From contig BSBM01000232.1 in NCBI GenBank assembly GCA_027924585.1, positions 29,398,001-29,462,000 on the forward strand: a stretch of DNA of 64,000 nucleotides. Direction: 5' to 3'. The position numbers and the translations under genes are program-made. The DNA is from Larix kaempferi. Lineage: Eukaryota; Streptophyta; Pinopsida; Pinales; Pinaceae. Below the pieces are notes generated by a model. That model saw only the letters and a list, made by a program, of their open reading frames with translations. It made no database searches and was not told the DNA's origin. Each line of letters begins with the position of its first letter. Position 1 is the first letter of the stretch. This document shows positions 20,222 to 30,604 of the stretch, piece after piece.

Positions 20222-21584
20222 GATGCCGCAGGTGCTCTAGAGAGAGCGGGAGATCCCTGATGAGATCATGGCTGTGATCCGAGGGGAGCGCCATGTGCGA
20301 TCTGTGCTGGGGATGTGCGGACTACTGATGTTCACACAGATACCTATGATACGGTCAGCAGCATTGCTGCTGAACCAGCTTCTGGGAGCCGGACATACAG
20401 GCTTTCCGGGTACAGGGTGAGAGGGTGGACCTCACCCTGACCGATGTATATTTTCTGACGGGGTTGCCCTGTCTAGGCAGGGTGGCAAACACACAGCCGC
20501 GGGTTGCCGCGAACGTCGACATGGAGGACATGTTGGAGAGATACTGTGGTCCTGAGGCGAGGGTGCATAGGAATGCACTCCTGGTGAGGGACCTACAGGA
20601 GCCAGCAGTGCAGGCGATGGCAGCCTGTGTGGTCCGGGTATTGGGGTCCCAGTCACCTGAGAAGGTGTCTGGGGGTCAGATGCAGATGATAGAGCGCGTA
20701 CTGGATGGGGTGTACTACGGGGTCAGATGCAGATGATAGAGCGCGTACTGGATGGGGTGTACTACGCGTGGGGCCAGATGTTCCTGACCTGCGTTCAGCG
20801 GCAGCTGACGGCAGCAAAGGAAGATGGCAAGGGATTTTGTTTTGGTTCCTTCTTGTGTGCCTTATTTATGGAGAGGGTACCCACACTGCGGCCACGGGTG
20901 CCGATCAGGGCAGGAGGTATGAGGGAGCCGTGGATGGTGCGGTGGGGTGAGATGATGCACCGCCGTGGTGGCGGCGACGTGGGAAGGTATTTTACGCAGG
21001 AGTTGTACCTGCAGTGGCTCCAGATACCATTGACACTGGACGACTTCCCGTATCGGGACATGGACTTCACAGGAGATCCAGAGGCGCCACGAGCACCAGG
21101 ACAGGCATGGGGTCCCGACGGTATGTATGTGTTTTTATTGCATGTTATGTATGTCAAGTTTTATTTATATGATAAGAGATTGATATACTGTGACTGACGT
21201 ATGGGTGATCTTGTAGATGTGGGCCCGAGGCCGCCTCCAAGACATGTGGCATGGAGGGGTATTATGGCCGTCCCAGCTCTGCTGGGGCAAAGTGAGGTCC
21301 GTCGCCGTGATGCGGAGGGGACACTGGAGTCGGTGCGGGCACTACTAGATCGGTTGTTGATAGGGGTGACCGACGAGGGATGGCAGGATATTGATCCTTA
21401 TGTAGTGCAGGATTGCATGATGGCACCCCGAGAGTTCAGATCCATCGCGATCCGGGTGGTGGTCCTAGTGGACCGGGTACGGGCACAGGAGGCCAGAGTA
21501 GAGGAGGACTTGCCGGAGGAGGAGCGAGGGGAGGACTCAGAGGTAGCCGATGCAGGTAGTGATGCAGGATACGACTCCCATTAG
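20222..21584 (+). pseudogene. Tat2 antisense PMD gene, broken
   Basis: Plus-strand gene, opposite to Tat2. ATG at 20223; exons 20223-21120 and 21217-21584 are joined by a phase-1 intron (ACG|GTATGTATG ... TTGTAG|ATG). The PMD signature LTLTDVYFLTGLPCLGR and CGLL are present. The C-terminal exon is acidic. Defects are a TAG at 20238-20240, a one-base frameshift near 20379 (after LLNQL), and a 47-bp tandem duplication (first ATGCAG at 20680, second at 20727). The one-base insertion and the 47 bp add up to 48, so the final frame is restored but the middle is not readable from the start. Confidence 0.75.
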
Positions 21585-21741
21585 GGAGTGCAGGGGACTC
21601 CCCCCGAGTTTTGTAGCTACGGCGTGTATTTTGATGAGGCTTTAGGGATGTATAGCCATTTTTTGTATAGCTGAGTACAGGGGTACTCAGGACATGTATA
21701 GCACTGAACATGTATATTTTTTGATATATATATATATATAT

Positions 21742-21867
21742 GCACGTGGATGCACCTTTTTGTATGATGTTGTTGTATTTGTACGCACGTGGATGCGCTT
21801 TAGGAGTTGTGATATGTTTACATTGCACGTGGATGCAAGTAGGTTAGGATGTTAGGCACGTGGATGC
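21742..21867. repeat. Four copies of GCACGTGGATGC
   Basis: Exact 12-mers start at 21742, 21785, 21825 and 21856 in the region between the end of the PMD gene and the end of the second RNase H. Each contains the palindrome CACGTG (G-box core). A (TA)n run precedes them at about 21723-21740. The rest of 21585-21991 shows nothing recognisable. Confidence 0.7.
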
Positions 21868-21991
21868 CCCTTGTGTATTTTATGTGATGCGACATGATAT
21901 ATGTATGTATGGATGCAAATGTGGATGTGATGCAATCTTTTTGGGTTTTTATATATTTTTATGAGATGCTATGGGATTGTGATGCATGATG

Positions 21992-22420
21992 TTACATGGT
22001 GTGATTGATATGCCAGTCTAGGATGTTGTTGGCCATTTGGTCTGCGACACTATTTTGGGCTCTGGGGACATGTGTGAATGTGATGGATTCAAACTGTCGG
22101 CTGAGTTGTTTTGCGCGCAGGAATTTCCTAAAAAGGCAGGGATCACGCACCTGGTAGCAGTTGTTGAGCTGGGAGACAAGTAGCTGGGAGTCAAGGAACA
22201 CATGAAGGTGAGATATGCCCATTTGGAGGGCGGCAGTCAGGAGACCAGTCACAGCATCATACTCCGCCTGGTTATTGGTAGCAGCTCCTATACATATTCC
22301 GTCAAGGTGATTCATCTCGTTGGAAGGGGAGTACAAGACCCATGCTGCAGAAGCCAGGTTAGGAGACCAGCGGCTTGCGCCGTCAGCAAAGCCAGTGTAA
22401 CAAGGTGGAAGATGGTCCAT
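21992..22420 (-). CDS. Tat2 second (archaeal-like) RNase H, apparently intact
   Basis: 142 codons starting at an ATG directly after an acceptor-like CATGACCACAG. All acidic positions expected of the family are present: GFADGASR, NNQAEYDAV, VFLDSQLLV and NSVADQMAN. It follows pol by about 100 bp. It is presumably the working RNase H of the element, since the one inside pol has lost its first catalytic Asp. Confidence 0.85.
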   Translation of the reverse strand: MDHLPPCYTGFADGASRWSPNLASAAWVLYSPSNEMNHLDGICIGAATNNQAEYDAVTGLLTAALQMGISHLHVFLDSQLLVSQLNNCYQVRDPCLFRKFLRAKQLSRQFESITFTHVPRAQNSVADQMANNILDWHINHTM

Positions 22421-22524
22421 CTGTGGTCATGCAAAAATGATGAATGTTAGATGATGGTAAAAAAGGTGAAAAACAAAAAATAGAGCAAACTGTACAATGC
22501 AGACCAATGAGGCCGCGGTTTCAT
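22421..22524 (-). other. Tat2 spacer between integrase and second RNase H; probable intron end
   Basis: 104 bp, T-rich on the sense strand, ending with CAG directly before the RNase H ATG, as in Tat1 and Tat3. No clear donor. Confidence 0.4.
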
Positions 22525-25500
22525 TTATGGGTAAAAACGCTTAAGATACAACCCATTATGGGGGTTGCATAAAGGGTGACCTTCGGAGTCAGCTAAGATG
22601 TATGCCCCCTTGCCGAGGCAGGTCTGCACAATGTAAGGGCCTTGCCACATGGATTCAAACTTCCCTTTACCGGTTTTGTCGTGGGCTTGGTCATACGCGA
22701 GGACAAGGTCCCCTTCATGGAAAGTTCGAGGGTGAACATGTTTATCATAACCGGCTTTGGAGCGGTTTTTGGCAGCTTCAATGTTCTGGAGAGTGGCACG
22801 ATGGTCTTCATCAGCTTGCTCGAGTGTCAGCAGACACTGCTCGAGGGGGGAGGTGTCAGGGAGAAGCTCAACGGCGATCTGTAAGGAAGGAATCTGACAT
22901 TCGATGGGGAGGACAGACTCTACACCGTGAACTAAATGGAATGGGGTAAAACCAGTGGCGGTCTTAGTGGATGTGCGGTAAGCCCATAAGGCAGGGAACA
23001 GCATGTGGTGCCAATTGGACTTATGCTTGTCAACAGTTCGTTGGAGGATGGTTTTGAGGATTTTGTTGATGGCCTCTACTTGGCCGTTCCCTTGTGGGTA
23101 GTAAGCAGAGGAAAATTGGTGTTCATATTTGAGGAGGGTAGATAACTCACACCAGACGGCATCTTCGAAGTGGGAACCGTGTTCAGAGACTAACTGCTTA
23201 GGGACCCCGAATCGAGCGATGACATGGTTGAAAAAGAAACGGGCAGCAGTGTCGGCGGTACAATTGAAGGTAGGCATGGCTTCCGCCCATTTGGTGAAGT
23301 AATCCACGGCGACAATGATATATTTGTGGCCATTGGCAGACTGGGGTCTACATTCCATGAAGTCTATGGCCCACTTACAAAAGGGACCAACGGTGACGAC
23401 TAGGTGTAACAGAGCAGGAGGTGTCCGAGCCTTGGGGGCAAAAAGTTGGCAGTTATGGCAATGTTTGACCGCAGTGATGCAGTCGGTGAAAAGTGTGGGC
23501 CAGAAGTATCCAACGCAGATGACCTTTTGGGCAGTGGCCATCCCTGAGAAATGGCCTCCGTAGGCACCGCTATGACAGTCATTAAGGACGTGTTCAGCTT
23601 CCGCGTGTGTAAGGCAATGGTGAAGAATTGTGTCAACCCCGCGCCGGTAAAGGACATCGCCTAAGAGGAGATACCGAGAGGCCTGGTGACGGATGCGACG
23701 GCGTCCATTACGGGTAACATTGGGTCTGAACTTCTGCGTACGCAGGTATAACAAAATATCACCGTACCATGGGTCATCGGACGAGATAGTGAACAGGTGA
23801 TTGTCGGGTAACTCGTCGGAGATTTGTTTGGCCGGGAGAAGGGAGGGGAGATCAGTAATGAGCTGGGCAAGCGCAAGGGCTTTAGTGCTCTTAGGTGTTT
23901 TGAAGGTAAGGTCATATTCCTGGAGGATAATGACCGATTTAGCCACACGACCTTGCAGTAGCCGCCGATTGAGGAGATAGACCATGGGGTTAGAGTCGGC
24001 GACGACGATGGTATGACTCATTAAGATGTAGTGTCGTAATTTTTGGATGGAAAAGACCACTGCTAGGGCAAGTCTCTCTTCATATGGGTAACGTAGGGGT
24101 GGACCCGACAAGGTCTGGCTGACATAGTAAATGATGTGCTCTTGGTGAGAAGCGTCTTCTTGAACCAAGACTCCAGATACGGCATGCTCGGATTCCAAGA
24201 CGTAGAGGATGAAGTCCTGGGAGAAATCCGGAGGGGAAATCAGCGGGGCTTGGGTGAGAGCTTTCTTGAGGGCTCCAAATGCAGCTTCTGCTTGCTCATC
24301 CCAGACGAAGGGTACGTGGGTACGGAGCAGGCGCAAGAAAATGTGAACGGTGGTGGTGTAATCCGGAACGAAGCGTCGAAGGAAATTGGATCGCCCCTGC
24401 AAACTTTGGAGTTGCCAGAGCGTGCGAGGAGATGGAAGGTCTAAGATGGCTTGGACTTTCAGGGGATCAACAGTAATTCCTTTCTGGGAAACGATGAAAC
24501 CCAACAATCGGCCTGCCGGAACGCAAAAGACACACTTGTGTGGGTTCAAGTGAATTTGGTATTTGCGACAACACAGAAAAACTTGCCGAAGGTCGTTAAG
24601 GTGGTCTGATCGTTTCCGGGAACGAGCTGTAAGGTCATCAAGGTAGACTAACAGGATATGGACCAAGTCATGGAAGCAGTAGGTCATGGCCCGCTGGAAG
24701 GTGGCACCAGCATTTTTGAGGCCAAAAGGCATGACGCGGTAGGAAAAGGTGCCCCATGGGGTAGTAAAGGCAGTTTTGTACTGGTCTTCCTTACGGATCT
24801 GAATTTGGTTGTATCCGGAAAAACCATCCATGAAGGAGAGGACTTCATGCCCCGCACACGCATCGATGAGCTGGTCAATAAATGGCGTGGGGAAATTGTC
24901 TTTGGGACAAGCGCGGTTTAAATCGCGGAAGTCAATGCATACTCGAATGGTGCCTTGTTTTTTGTTAACGGGAACGGGGTTTGAAACCCAAGTGGTATAG
25001 GCAATAGGATAAATGAACCCTGCTTTGCGCAGCTTCTCAATCTCGGCTTTAACAGCTGGGAGCTTGGAAGGATGAATGGGGCGTTGCTTCTGACGGACGG
25101 GGGGTACATCAGGCCATGTGTCAATGTGGTGTTCGATAATGGCGGGGTCAAGACCAGGCATCTCTGTATAGGACCAGGCAAAGACATCACGGAATTCTCG
25201 GAAGAGTTTTCTGTACTCCTCAATCTCTTGTTCACTGCAGGAGGCTCCTAAGGCAATGCATTCATTGACGCCAGGGGGGTCAAAGATATCTATATGGATG
25301 ATGGGTGAGATGTTGGCCATGTTACCCTCCTCAAAAGCGTCAGGAGTAGGAATAGGGTCCTTGAACCAGTCAACCTTGGTGGGGAGGAAGTCTTTGGACT
25401 CAACTGTGAATTGGGTAGTTGTGCTAGAGGAGGATTCTTCTGGGATAAAATAGGAACGGTGGTGCATGTCATCCCAGGGGTAATCCGGGGCAGTAAGGGC

Positions 25501-26856
25501 CTCAAGAACTTCCTCATCAGTACGGAAAGTTTGCATCGTCAAATCGGTTGACGAGGGGATAGTGGTTGAAGAGATCATATAAATGGTGTTAACCTCACCT
25601 GAAGGGGAGGAGACCGGAGGGTGGATCTCCTCAATGGTAGGTGGTGCCGTCTCAAGATCCAGATTGTTCATCTCATAGAGAGCCGCTCTGTAATCCGGGA
25701 GATCGGGACAATGATGTGAGTAATGCCCGTAAATACCGCATATGGCGCAGGGGTGGTTGGTACGTAGGGACTTATCGTTAGGCTTGGGAGTGGGGTTTAG
25801 TTCGACAGATGGGATGTTAGGGTCATCGTCGTGCATCTGCATGTGCTTCTGTAATGTTGGTAATTGTGGGCATTGGTGGGTCGCATGGCCCAACTCGTCG
25901 CACAGCGAGCATTTGGGAGGAGCGCGAAATACTGGAGGGTTTTTTACTGTCTTGGGAGGTGGTACAGCAGTGTAAGGTTGTGGACCTCTGCCCCCAGTGG
26001 GTTTGGGAGTAGGAGGGGGAGTCGTGGAGGACGAAGGGGTAGAGACACCAGGAGGTGGCTGAGAGGTAGTAGCCATGGGTTGCACCGGTTGGAGGACGAC
26101 GTCTGGTGTCGGCGGGCGAACGGGAGGCGAAAGATACCATACGGGTAATCCCAAAGTTAACCCAGGGAGGCTAAGGGTAGCCATGACCGGGGCGCTTACT
26201 ACTCCCGATGGAGGGACTAGGAAGGGGATCGTATGGATAGGTGTAACACCAATGTGGCTAGGTACCAATGGTGGTTTAGGCAACAAGGGTGGTTGATTGT
26301 TAGGTGGTTGGTTGTCGTGGGACACGGTACATAAGGCAGACACGTCGGGCGTAGATGACAGGGGAGGAATGGATTGAAAGGTGGAGGTCATCGGCGCGTC
26401 TGAGTAGACTCCAGGCCCCGTAGAGGAAACAAACGAGGTGGTGGCACGAGAAATAGGTTGTTCAACCATGGGGAGAACATTTTCAGGTGCCACGGGAGCA
26501 CTGGGATCATAGTAGGTGAGTTGGTCAACCTTAACCACTCGTCCCTCATGGGGGAACATCATGGTGCGAAAGACGGAAGAGGCAACCGCCCGCATGGCAT
26601 ACATGTAGCTGTGGCCAAGCAAAAGGTTATAATCCAATTGGGCATTGATTACGTCAATGTCAATGAGGACAGTTTTGCCACCTAACTGGACGGGGACATT
26701 AGCTAGGAGGCCTTGGGGGCTGAGCCGAACGACCGTCGTAGGCGCGTAAGGCAGTGGTGGACTGCTGGAGAGTGGGGGATCCCAACTTCTGCCATACGAA
26801 TGTAGACATGACGCATGTGGAGTCACCTTCATCGATGATGCATCGATGGATGACAA
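22525..26856 (-). CDS. Tat2 pol: protease C-terminus, CCHC linker, RT, RNase H, integrase (1443 codons open)
   Basis: The open frame begins inside protease (upstream codons are in another frame). In order: protease C-terminal half (NLLLGHSYMYAM, then FPHEGRVVKVDQL), a long Pro/Thr linker containing two CCHC knuckles (CSLCDELGHATHQC near 25880-25920 and CAICGIYGHYSHHC near 25710-25755), RT with FGLKNAGATFQRAM and YLDD, RNase H lacking the first Asp (LYVLESEH), and integrase with HHCC (NDCHSG...CHNC). The second residue of the catalytic triad is Glu (VSEHGSHF) where Tat1 and Tat3 have Asp. The C-terminus ends YLKRFYP. No stop in 4.3 kb implies recent origin. Confidence 0.88.
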   Translation of the reverse strand: MSSIDASSMKVTPHASCLHSYGRSWDPPLSSSPPLPYAPTTVVRLSPQGLLANVPVQLGGKTVLIDIDVINAQLDYNLLLGHSYMYAMRAVASSVFRTMMFPHEGRVVKVDQLTYYDPSAPVAPENVLPMVEQPISRATTSFVSSTGPGVYSDAPMTSTFQSIPPLSSTPDVSALCTVSHDNQPPNNQPPLLPKPPLVPSHIGVTPIHTIPFLVPPSGVVSAPVMATLSLPGLTLGLPVWYLSPPVRPPTPDVVLQPVQPMATTSQPPPGVSTPSSSTTPPPTPKPTGGRGPQPYTAVPPPKTVKNPPVFRAPPKCSLCDELGHATHQCPQLPTLQKHMQMHDDDPNIPSVELNPTPKPNDKSLRTNHPCAICGIYGHYSHHCPDLPDYRAALYEMNNLDLETAPPTIEEIHPPVSSPSGEVNTIYMISSTTIPSSTDLTMQTFRTDEEVLEALTAPDYPWDDMHHRSYFIPEESSSSTTTQFTVESKDFLPTKVDWFKDPIPTPDAFEEGNMANISPIIHIDIFDPPGVNECIALGASCSEQEIEEYRKLFREFRDVFAWSYTEMPGLDPAIIEHHIDTWPDVPPVRQKQRPIHPSKLPAVKAEIEKLRKAGFIYPIAYTTWVSNPVPVNKKQGTIRVCIDFRDLNRACPKDNFPTPFIDQLIDACAGHEVLSFMDGFSGYNQIQIRKEDQYKTAFTTPWGTFSYRVMPFGLKNAGATFQRAMTYCFHDLVHILLVYLDDLTARSRKRSDHLNDLRQVFLCCRKYQIHLNPHKCVFCVPAGRLLGFIVSQKGITVDPLKVQAILDLPSPRTLWQLQSLQGRSNFLRRFVPDYTTTVHIFLRLLRTHVPFVWDEQAEAAFGALKKALTQAPLISPPDFSQDFILYVLESEHAVSGVLVQEDASHQEHIIYYVSQTLSGPPLRYPYEERLALAVVFSIQKLRHYILMSHTIVVADSNPMVYLLNRRLLQGRVAKSVIILQEYDLTFKTPKSTKALALAQLITDLPSLLPAKQISDELPDNHLFTISSDDPWYGDILLYLRTQKFRPNVTRNGRRRIRHQASRYLLLGDVLYRRGVDTILHHCLTHAEAEHVLNDCHSGAYGGHFSGMATAQKVICVGYFWPTLFTDCITAVKHCHNCQLFAPKARTPPALLHLVVTVGPFCKWAIDFMECRPQSANGHKYIIVAVDYFTKWAEAMPTFNCTADTAARFFFNHVIARFGVPKQLVSEHGSHFEDAVWCELSTLLKYEHQFSSAYYPQGNGQVEAINKILKTILQRTVDKHKSNWHHMLFPALWAYRTSTKTATGFTPFHLVHGVESVLPIECQIPSLQIAVELLPDTSPLEQCLLTLEQADEDHRATLQNIEAAKNRSKAGYDKHVHPRTFHEGDLVLAYDQAHDKTGKGKFESMWQGPYIVQTCLGKGAYILADSEGHPLCNPHNGLYLKRFYP

Positions 26857-29211
26857 GATTCTGAATGGAAACAGAAACTTGGAATGCTAGGGTGGAAGGC
26901 AGGCGAGGTTCAGACTGGTCTAAATCAAATGCCATCAAATTTGAATCATTTGGGTCAATCCCCCCAATGGCGGAGAGTAAAGTCTTGCGCTGGGAAGGGC
27001 AATTCTTCAAGACTTCTAACGCAGACATGGCTACAGGAGATTGGGCTAGGTCGTCTACAATGTTGTAGTTTGACGCAGCATGCGCATTAGGGTTATTGTT
27101 GATACGGCGAAGTGGGAAACGAGGGGCTTTGGGAGCGCCATCTAGTGGAGGTGGAGGAATACATAACGCTTGATCGGTGGGATGGGCGTTAGTAGGTTTA
27201 TCAGTGGGAAGTACGTCAGTGGTGGAGCCATACTGGTTCCGACGAGTCTGGAGGTTGACGTCAGCGGATGACATCATCAACAAGTGGTGAGTTCCCGAGT
27301 CAAACATGGGTTGATCGGGAGCAGCGTACGTGATCTGTTGTTGGGGTTGCACGTTGGCTTGAGGGGGAGCCAACGGCTGAGTGTCCACGACGCCTTGGGT
27401 TGGTAATGGGTTTTGCAGCACCAAAGGTGGCTGCTGAGGTTGAGGGGGGTTAGGAGGCGCCTGAGTAGCTGCCTGCCCTTGGCGGTGGGCATCGTCAACC
27501 CAGAGTTGCCTAGCTCACTCCAAGTGTGGGCAAGCATGCGTGTAGTGGCCATAGACCCCGCAAATAGAACACGGGTGGTTTGTTCGCAAATTGGGGTTTT
27601 TAGCCTGCTTGGGCGGGCGATCGGGGTTTTGGTTAGTAGGGGCTGCATTATTATTGTCGGGGGGATTTGCCGGTTGCCCAGCTTGGTCTACAGGTTGGTT
27701 GTTCCCCCGATTACGGCCCTTGCCGTGGTTCTGTTGACCCTGGTTGCGTTGGTTGTTTTGGTTTTGCTGCGGGTTTTGTTGGGCGTAAACTTGCCCTTGG
27801 GCAGCAGGTGGATTCTGAGGTTGCGCAGGTGCTGGAGCAGGCTGCGGTGGATGGTATGCAGGTTGAGGCTGAGCAGGTGCAACAACTTGACGGGGTTGCT
27901 GATATGGCTGCGGAGCAGGTTGTGGGTTCACCGCAGGGGCTTCCTGTGGCGGATAATAAGCGGGTTGGGCTTGTGAAGGCACAGGAGCTGGGGCAGCCTG
28001 CTGATGGTAGTAAGGCTGAGGTGCGATGGGGGGGCATAAGCGGGAGTCGCATGACTGAAGCATTGAGGAGGACATGAGGGTCCATGGTGGTGGTGATGTG
28101 TCATGGGAGCATATGAGTTGGTTGCTCCAAACTGTGAGGTGGCCCGTGAAAGGTCGGGGCCAGGGGTAGGACGTGCTATTGAAAATGGTTGGGGGTGCGA
28201 AGAAACACGGCCAATGATACCGTCTGCAGCGTGGGATGCCCCCGGCGCATCATGCTGGGAGCACTCGCCGCGAGGGGCGTCAGGTATAATGGTATAAAGG
28301 TAACCCGACTGGGCGTAAATGAGGTCGAACTGTTGGGCCTTAAGGATGGCCTCTTCTTCATACTGGGGTCTTTCTGATGCTACATCCTTAGCAATAACAG
28401 GGAGAAGGGATTTGAGAAACCAATCTAGGAAGATACGGTCGTCTAGTTTGATCTTGCATAAGCTACGGCGTCGACGCCACTCATGGATGTGGTCCGTGAT
28501 ATGGGTAGCCGTGTTTTGTCTACAAGATAGGAGGATCTCAACGCCCGCGTCGTAGCGGACAGGCAACTGGAAGAACTGCAGGAAGGTCAAGGCAAGGGAA
28601 GCAAAGGTGGCGTGGGTCCCGTGGGGTTGCTCGATATACCACTTGGCTGCAGAGCCAGTGAAGGTGCGCTGTAAGAGACGGAGGCGAACAGAGTCGTCCA
28701 CTATGGAGTTGGAGGAACACCATAGGTGGAAAGACATGATATTATTTTTTGGGTCCTCATCGGCCTTGCCCTCGAACTTAGGGATGTCCAAGGGAAGCTT
28801 GGTAGGCATATGAGGCCATGCAGGGTCGTGTCTGATAGGGTCGTTGGTCAATCTGGCTAAGTCAGGTAGGTTGAGGCTAGCCATGAATGGCAAACTGGAA
28901 GGAGGATGTGACACAGTAGTGGGTTGGACCAAGTTGGGGCCAATGCCCCCGAGTGGAGGGACAGGATTTGGGATGGTGCCCCCCAGTGGGGGAACAAAGG
29001 TAGTATAGGAGGGGCCTGCACCACCATGTGTAGTATGAACTACTGATGAAGTGGGAATAGGTATCCCAGCTGCAGGAATGGGTGCAGTGAGGGGAGCAGT
29101 AGATGGGGGCCCCATGGAGGGCATACCCAAAGCAGGTGTAGTAACTGGTGTAGTGGTGGATGTGCCACCAATGGTCCCTACAACAAAAGGAGTGGAAGTC
29201 ATGCCAGCCAT
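26699..29211 (-). pseudogene. Tat2 gag-protease, broken by two frameshifts and one stop
   Basis: Gag starts near 29211 (open upstream for about 35 more codons without ATG). It has a Pro/Thr-rich N-terminus, a retrotransposon gag core (KFEGKADEDP, RTFTGSAAKWY), a Pro/Gln-rich tail and a CCHC knuckle (CSICGVYGHYTHAC). A run of seven G at 28028-28034 marks a frameshift in the tail. TGA at 27515-27517 follows the knuckle, and the same frame continues into protease (27424-26699) with the active-site segment CIIDEGDSTCVMS. A second frameshift near 26725-26735 separates this half from the protease C-terminus in the pol frame. Confidence 0.82.
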
Positions 29212-30604
29212 GGGGCTAGTAGGGGCAGTGTAAATGGGGTTCTCAGACTCTGTCTCAGAATCGTAGGTAAAGTAAGGTGCGTCAATATCTGGTGACGGAG
29301 ACCTACGTCACTGACGAGTGGAGTCAAGTGACAAGGCTCTAGATCTGTGATGAGTGGTATCAATGGATGATGATATAAATCTATGACGGGTGGTGTCAAT
29401 TGAACCGTGCTGTGGGGGCTCGCCCCTGAGGCACCGAGAATGTCTCGGGGACTCAATGGTGACAGATGGTGTCTAATCTCTGTGGGTCGAGGTGAGTAAA
29501 AACAGCTCAAAAAAGCCTAATGCAATCGAGTGTGCAGAAGGAGAGCTAAAAAACAAGGCACTCAGGCCAACAACCAACTCAAAACACCCACTGCAACAAC
29601 TGTGCTACAATAGGTGGAGTAACAACAAAGATGGTCAGAATACCAACAAGCAGCAGGTTTCCTAAAAATAAAAAATGGTGGACTCACTAGACCAAAGGGA
29701 GGTAAAGGAGCATGCAAACACCTAACTAAAAGTATTCTGACTCAACTAAACATATCCTCTGCAAGGTGATGAAATCCAAGTCAGACAATATGAGTAGGAA
29801 AGCCAAGTGGCTATGATATCCCCCTACCGGGAGGGACACTGGGTAGTCAATCCTAGAAGAATGGCAACTAAGATACCCCGTTCATGACACGTCCAGAAAG
29901 GTGAATTTGCCGTTTAGTCCGTTTACCGCAATACCCCTATACAGGGATATCCCGTGAACCGCGAAAGGTAGCCCTTCGGTTACTGAATGGAGTGCGGTAT
30001 TCCACTCAGGCCTCCGGAACCAGTCTCCTGACTTCAACCCTCCTAAGGGAGAGGCCCTCTGATAAACTGGTCGTGACCGTGCCAAAAAGTACTAGGGGAT
30101 TTTGGTTCCCTATTTGGACAACAACTATGTCTCAAGTGTAAGTGACCGAGGGGTGTTATTGGAAGCCTATCCCCCCGACCCTACCTAACTACAAAGATTC
30201 TTTTGTGTTCCCCAAGTGGGGTTAGAATGTTGGTCGAGTTAGGTACTTTTTAAGGCTCACTTGAATTATGTGACAGAGTGTGTGCTCGTGAGGTGATGAA
30301 CCCAAAATAGAAGTGCCACGAGGGGGACAACTTCTAACTATCAATAATACTGAAATTGAAATTTTAACTTGCAAAATTTTCTGAATTAAAAATACTGAAA
30401 TTTAAAAAGATTCTGTAAAGGGAACAGAAATTATGTTGCAGAAAGGCTGTAGGGAAGTGGGACTGCAGGTAGGACAGAGGGCTGTTCAGATGCAGAAAAT
30501 ATTGTAGCAAAAGGGGTTGGGCTCAAACTAGGGAAAAAATGCAGAAATCAAACCGCGGGTCGGTGGCGAATCGGAACAGGCGGACCGCGGGTTTAAGGGA
30601 AACA
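29212..30604 (-). other. Tat2 5' leader, non-array part
   Basis: Non-coding stretch of 1.4 kb upstream of gag. No family resemblance was found in its short ORFs. It is A-rich around 29500-29800 and 30330-30540. Confidence 0.6.

Noticed and set aside
24136-26148. Several plus-strand ORFs of 60-105 codons over Tat2 pol
   Set aside because: They lie opposite a continuous pol frame with clear motifs and have no features of their own.
27413-27976. Long plus-strand ORF opposite Tat2 gag
   Set aside because: It is the complement of the Pro/Gln-rich gag tail. The Leu/Val/Arg-rich translation follows from that composition, and no domain is seen.
28028-28034. Programmed frameshift in Tat2 gag at a run of seven G (plus strand)
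   Set aside because: A slippery run is possible, but the position in the gag tail, before the knuckle, and the extra nonsense and frameshift farther on fit ordinary mutation better.
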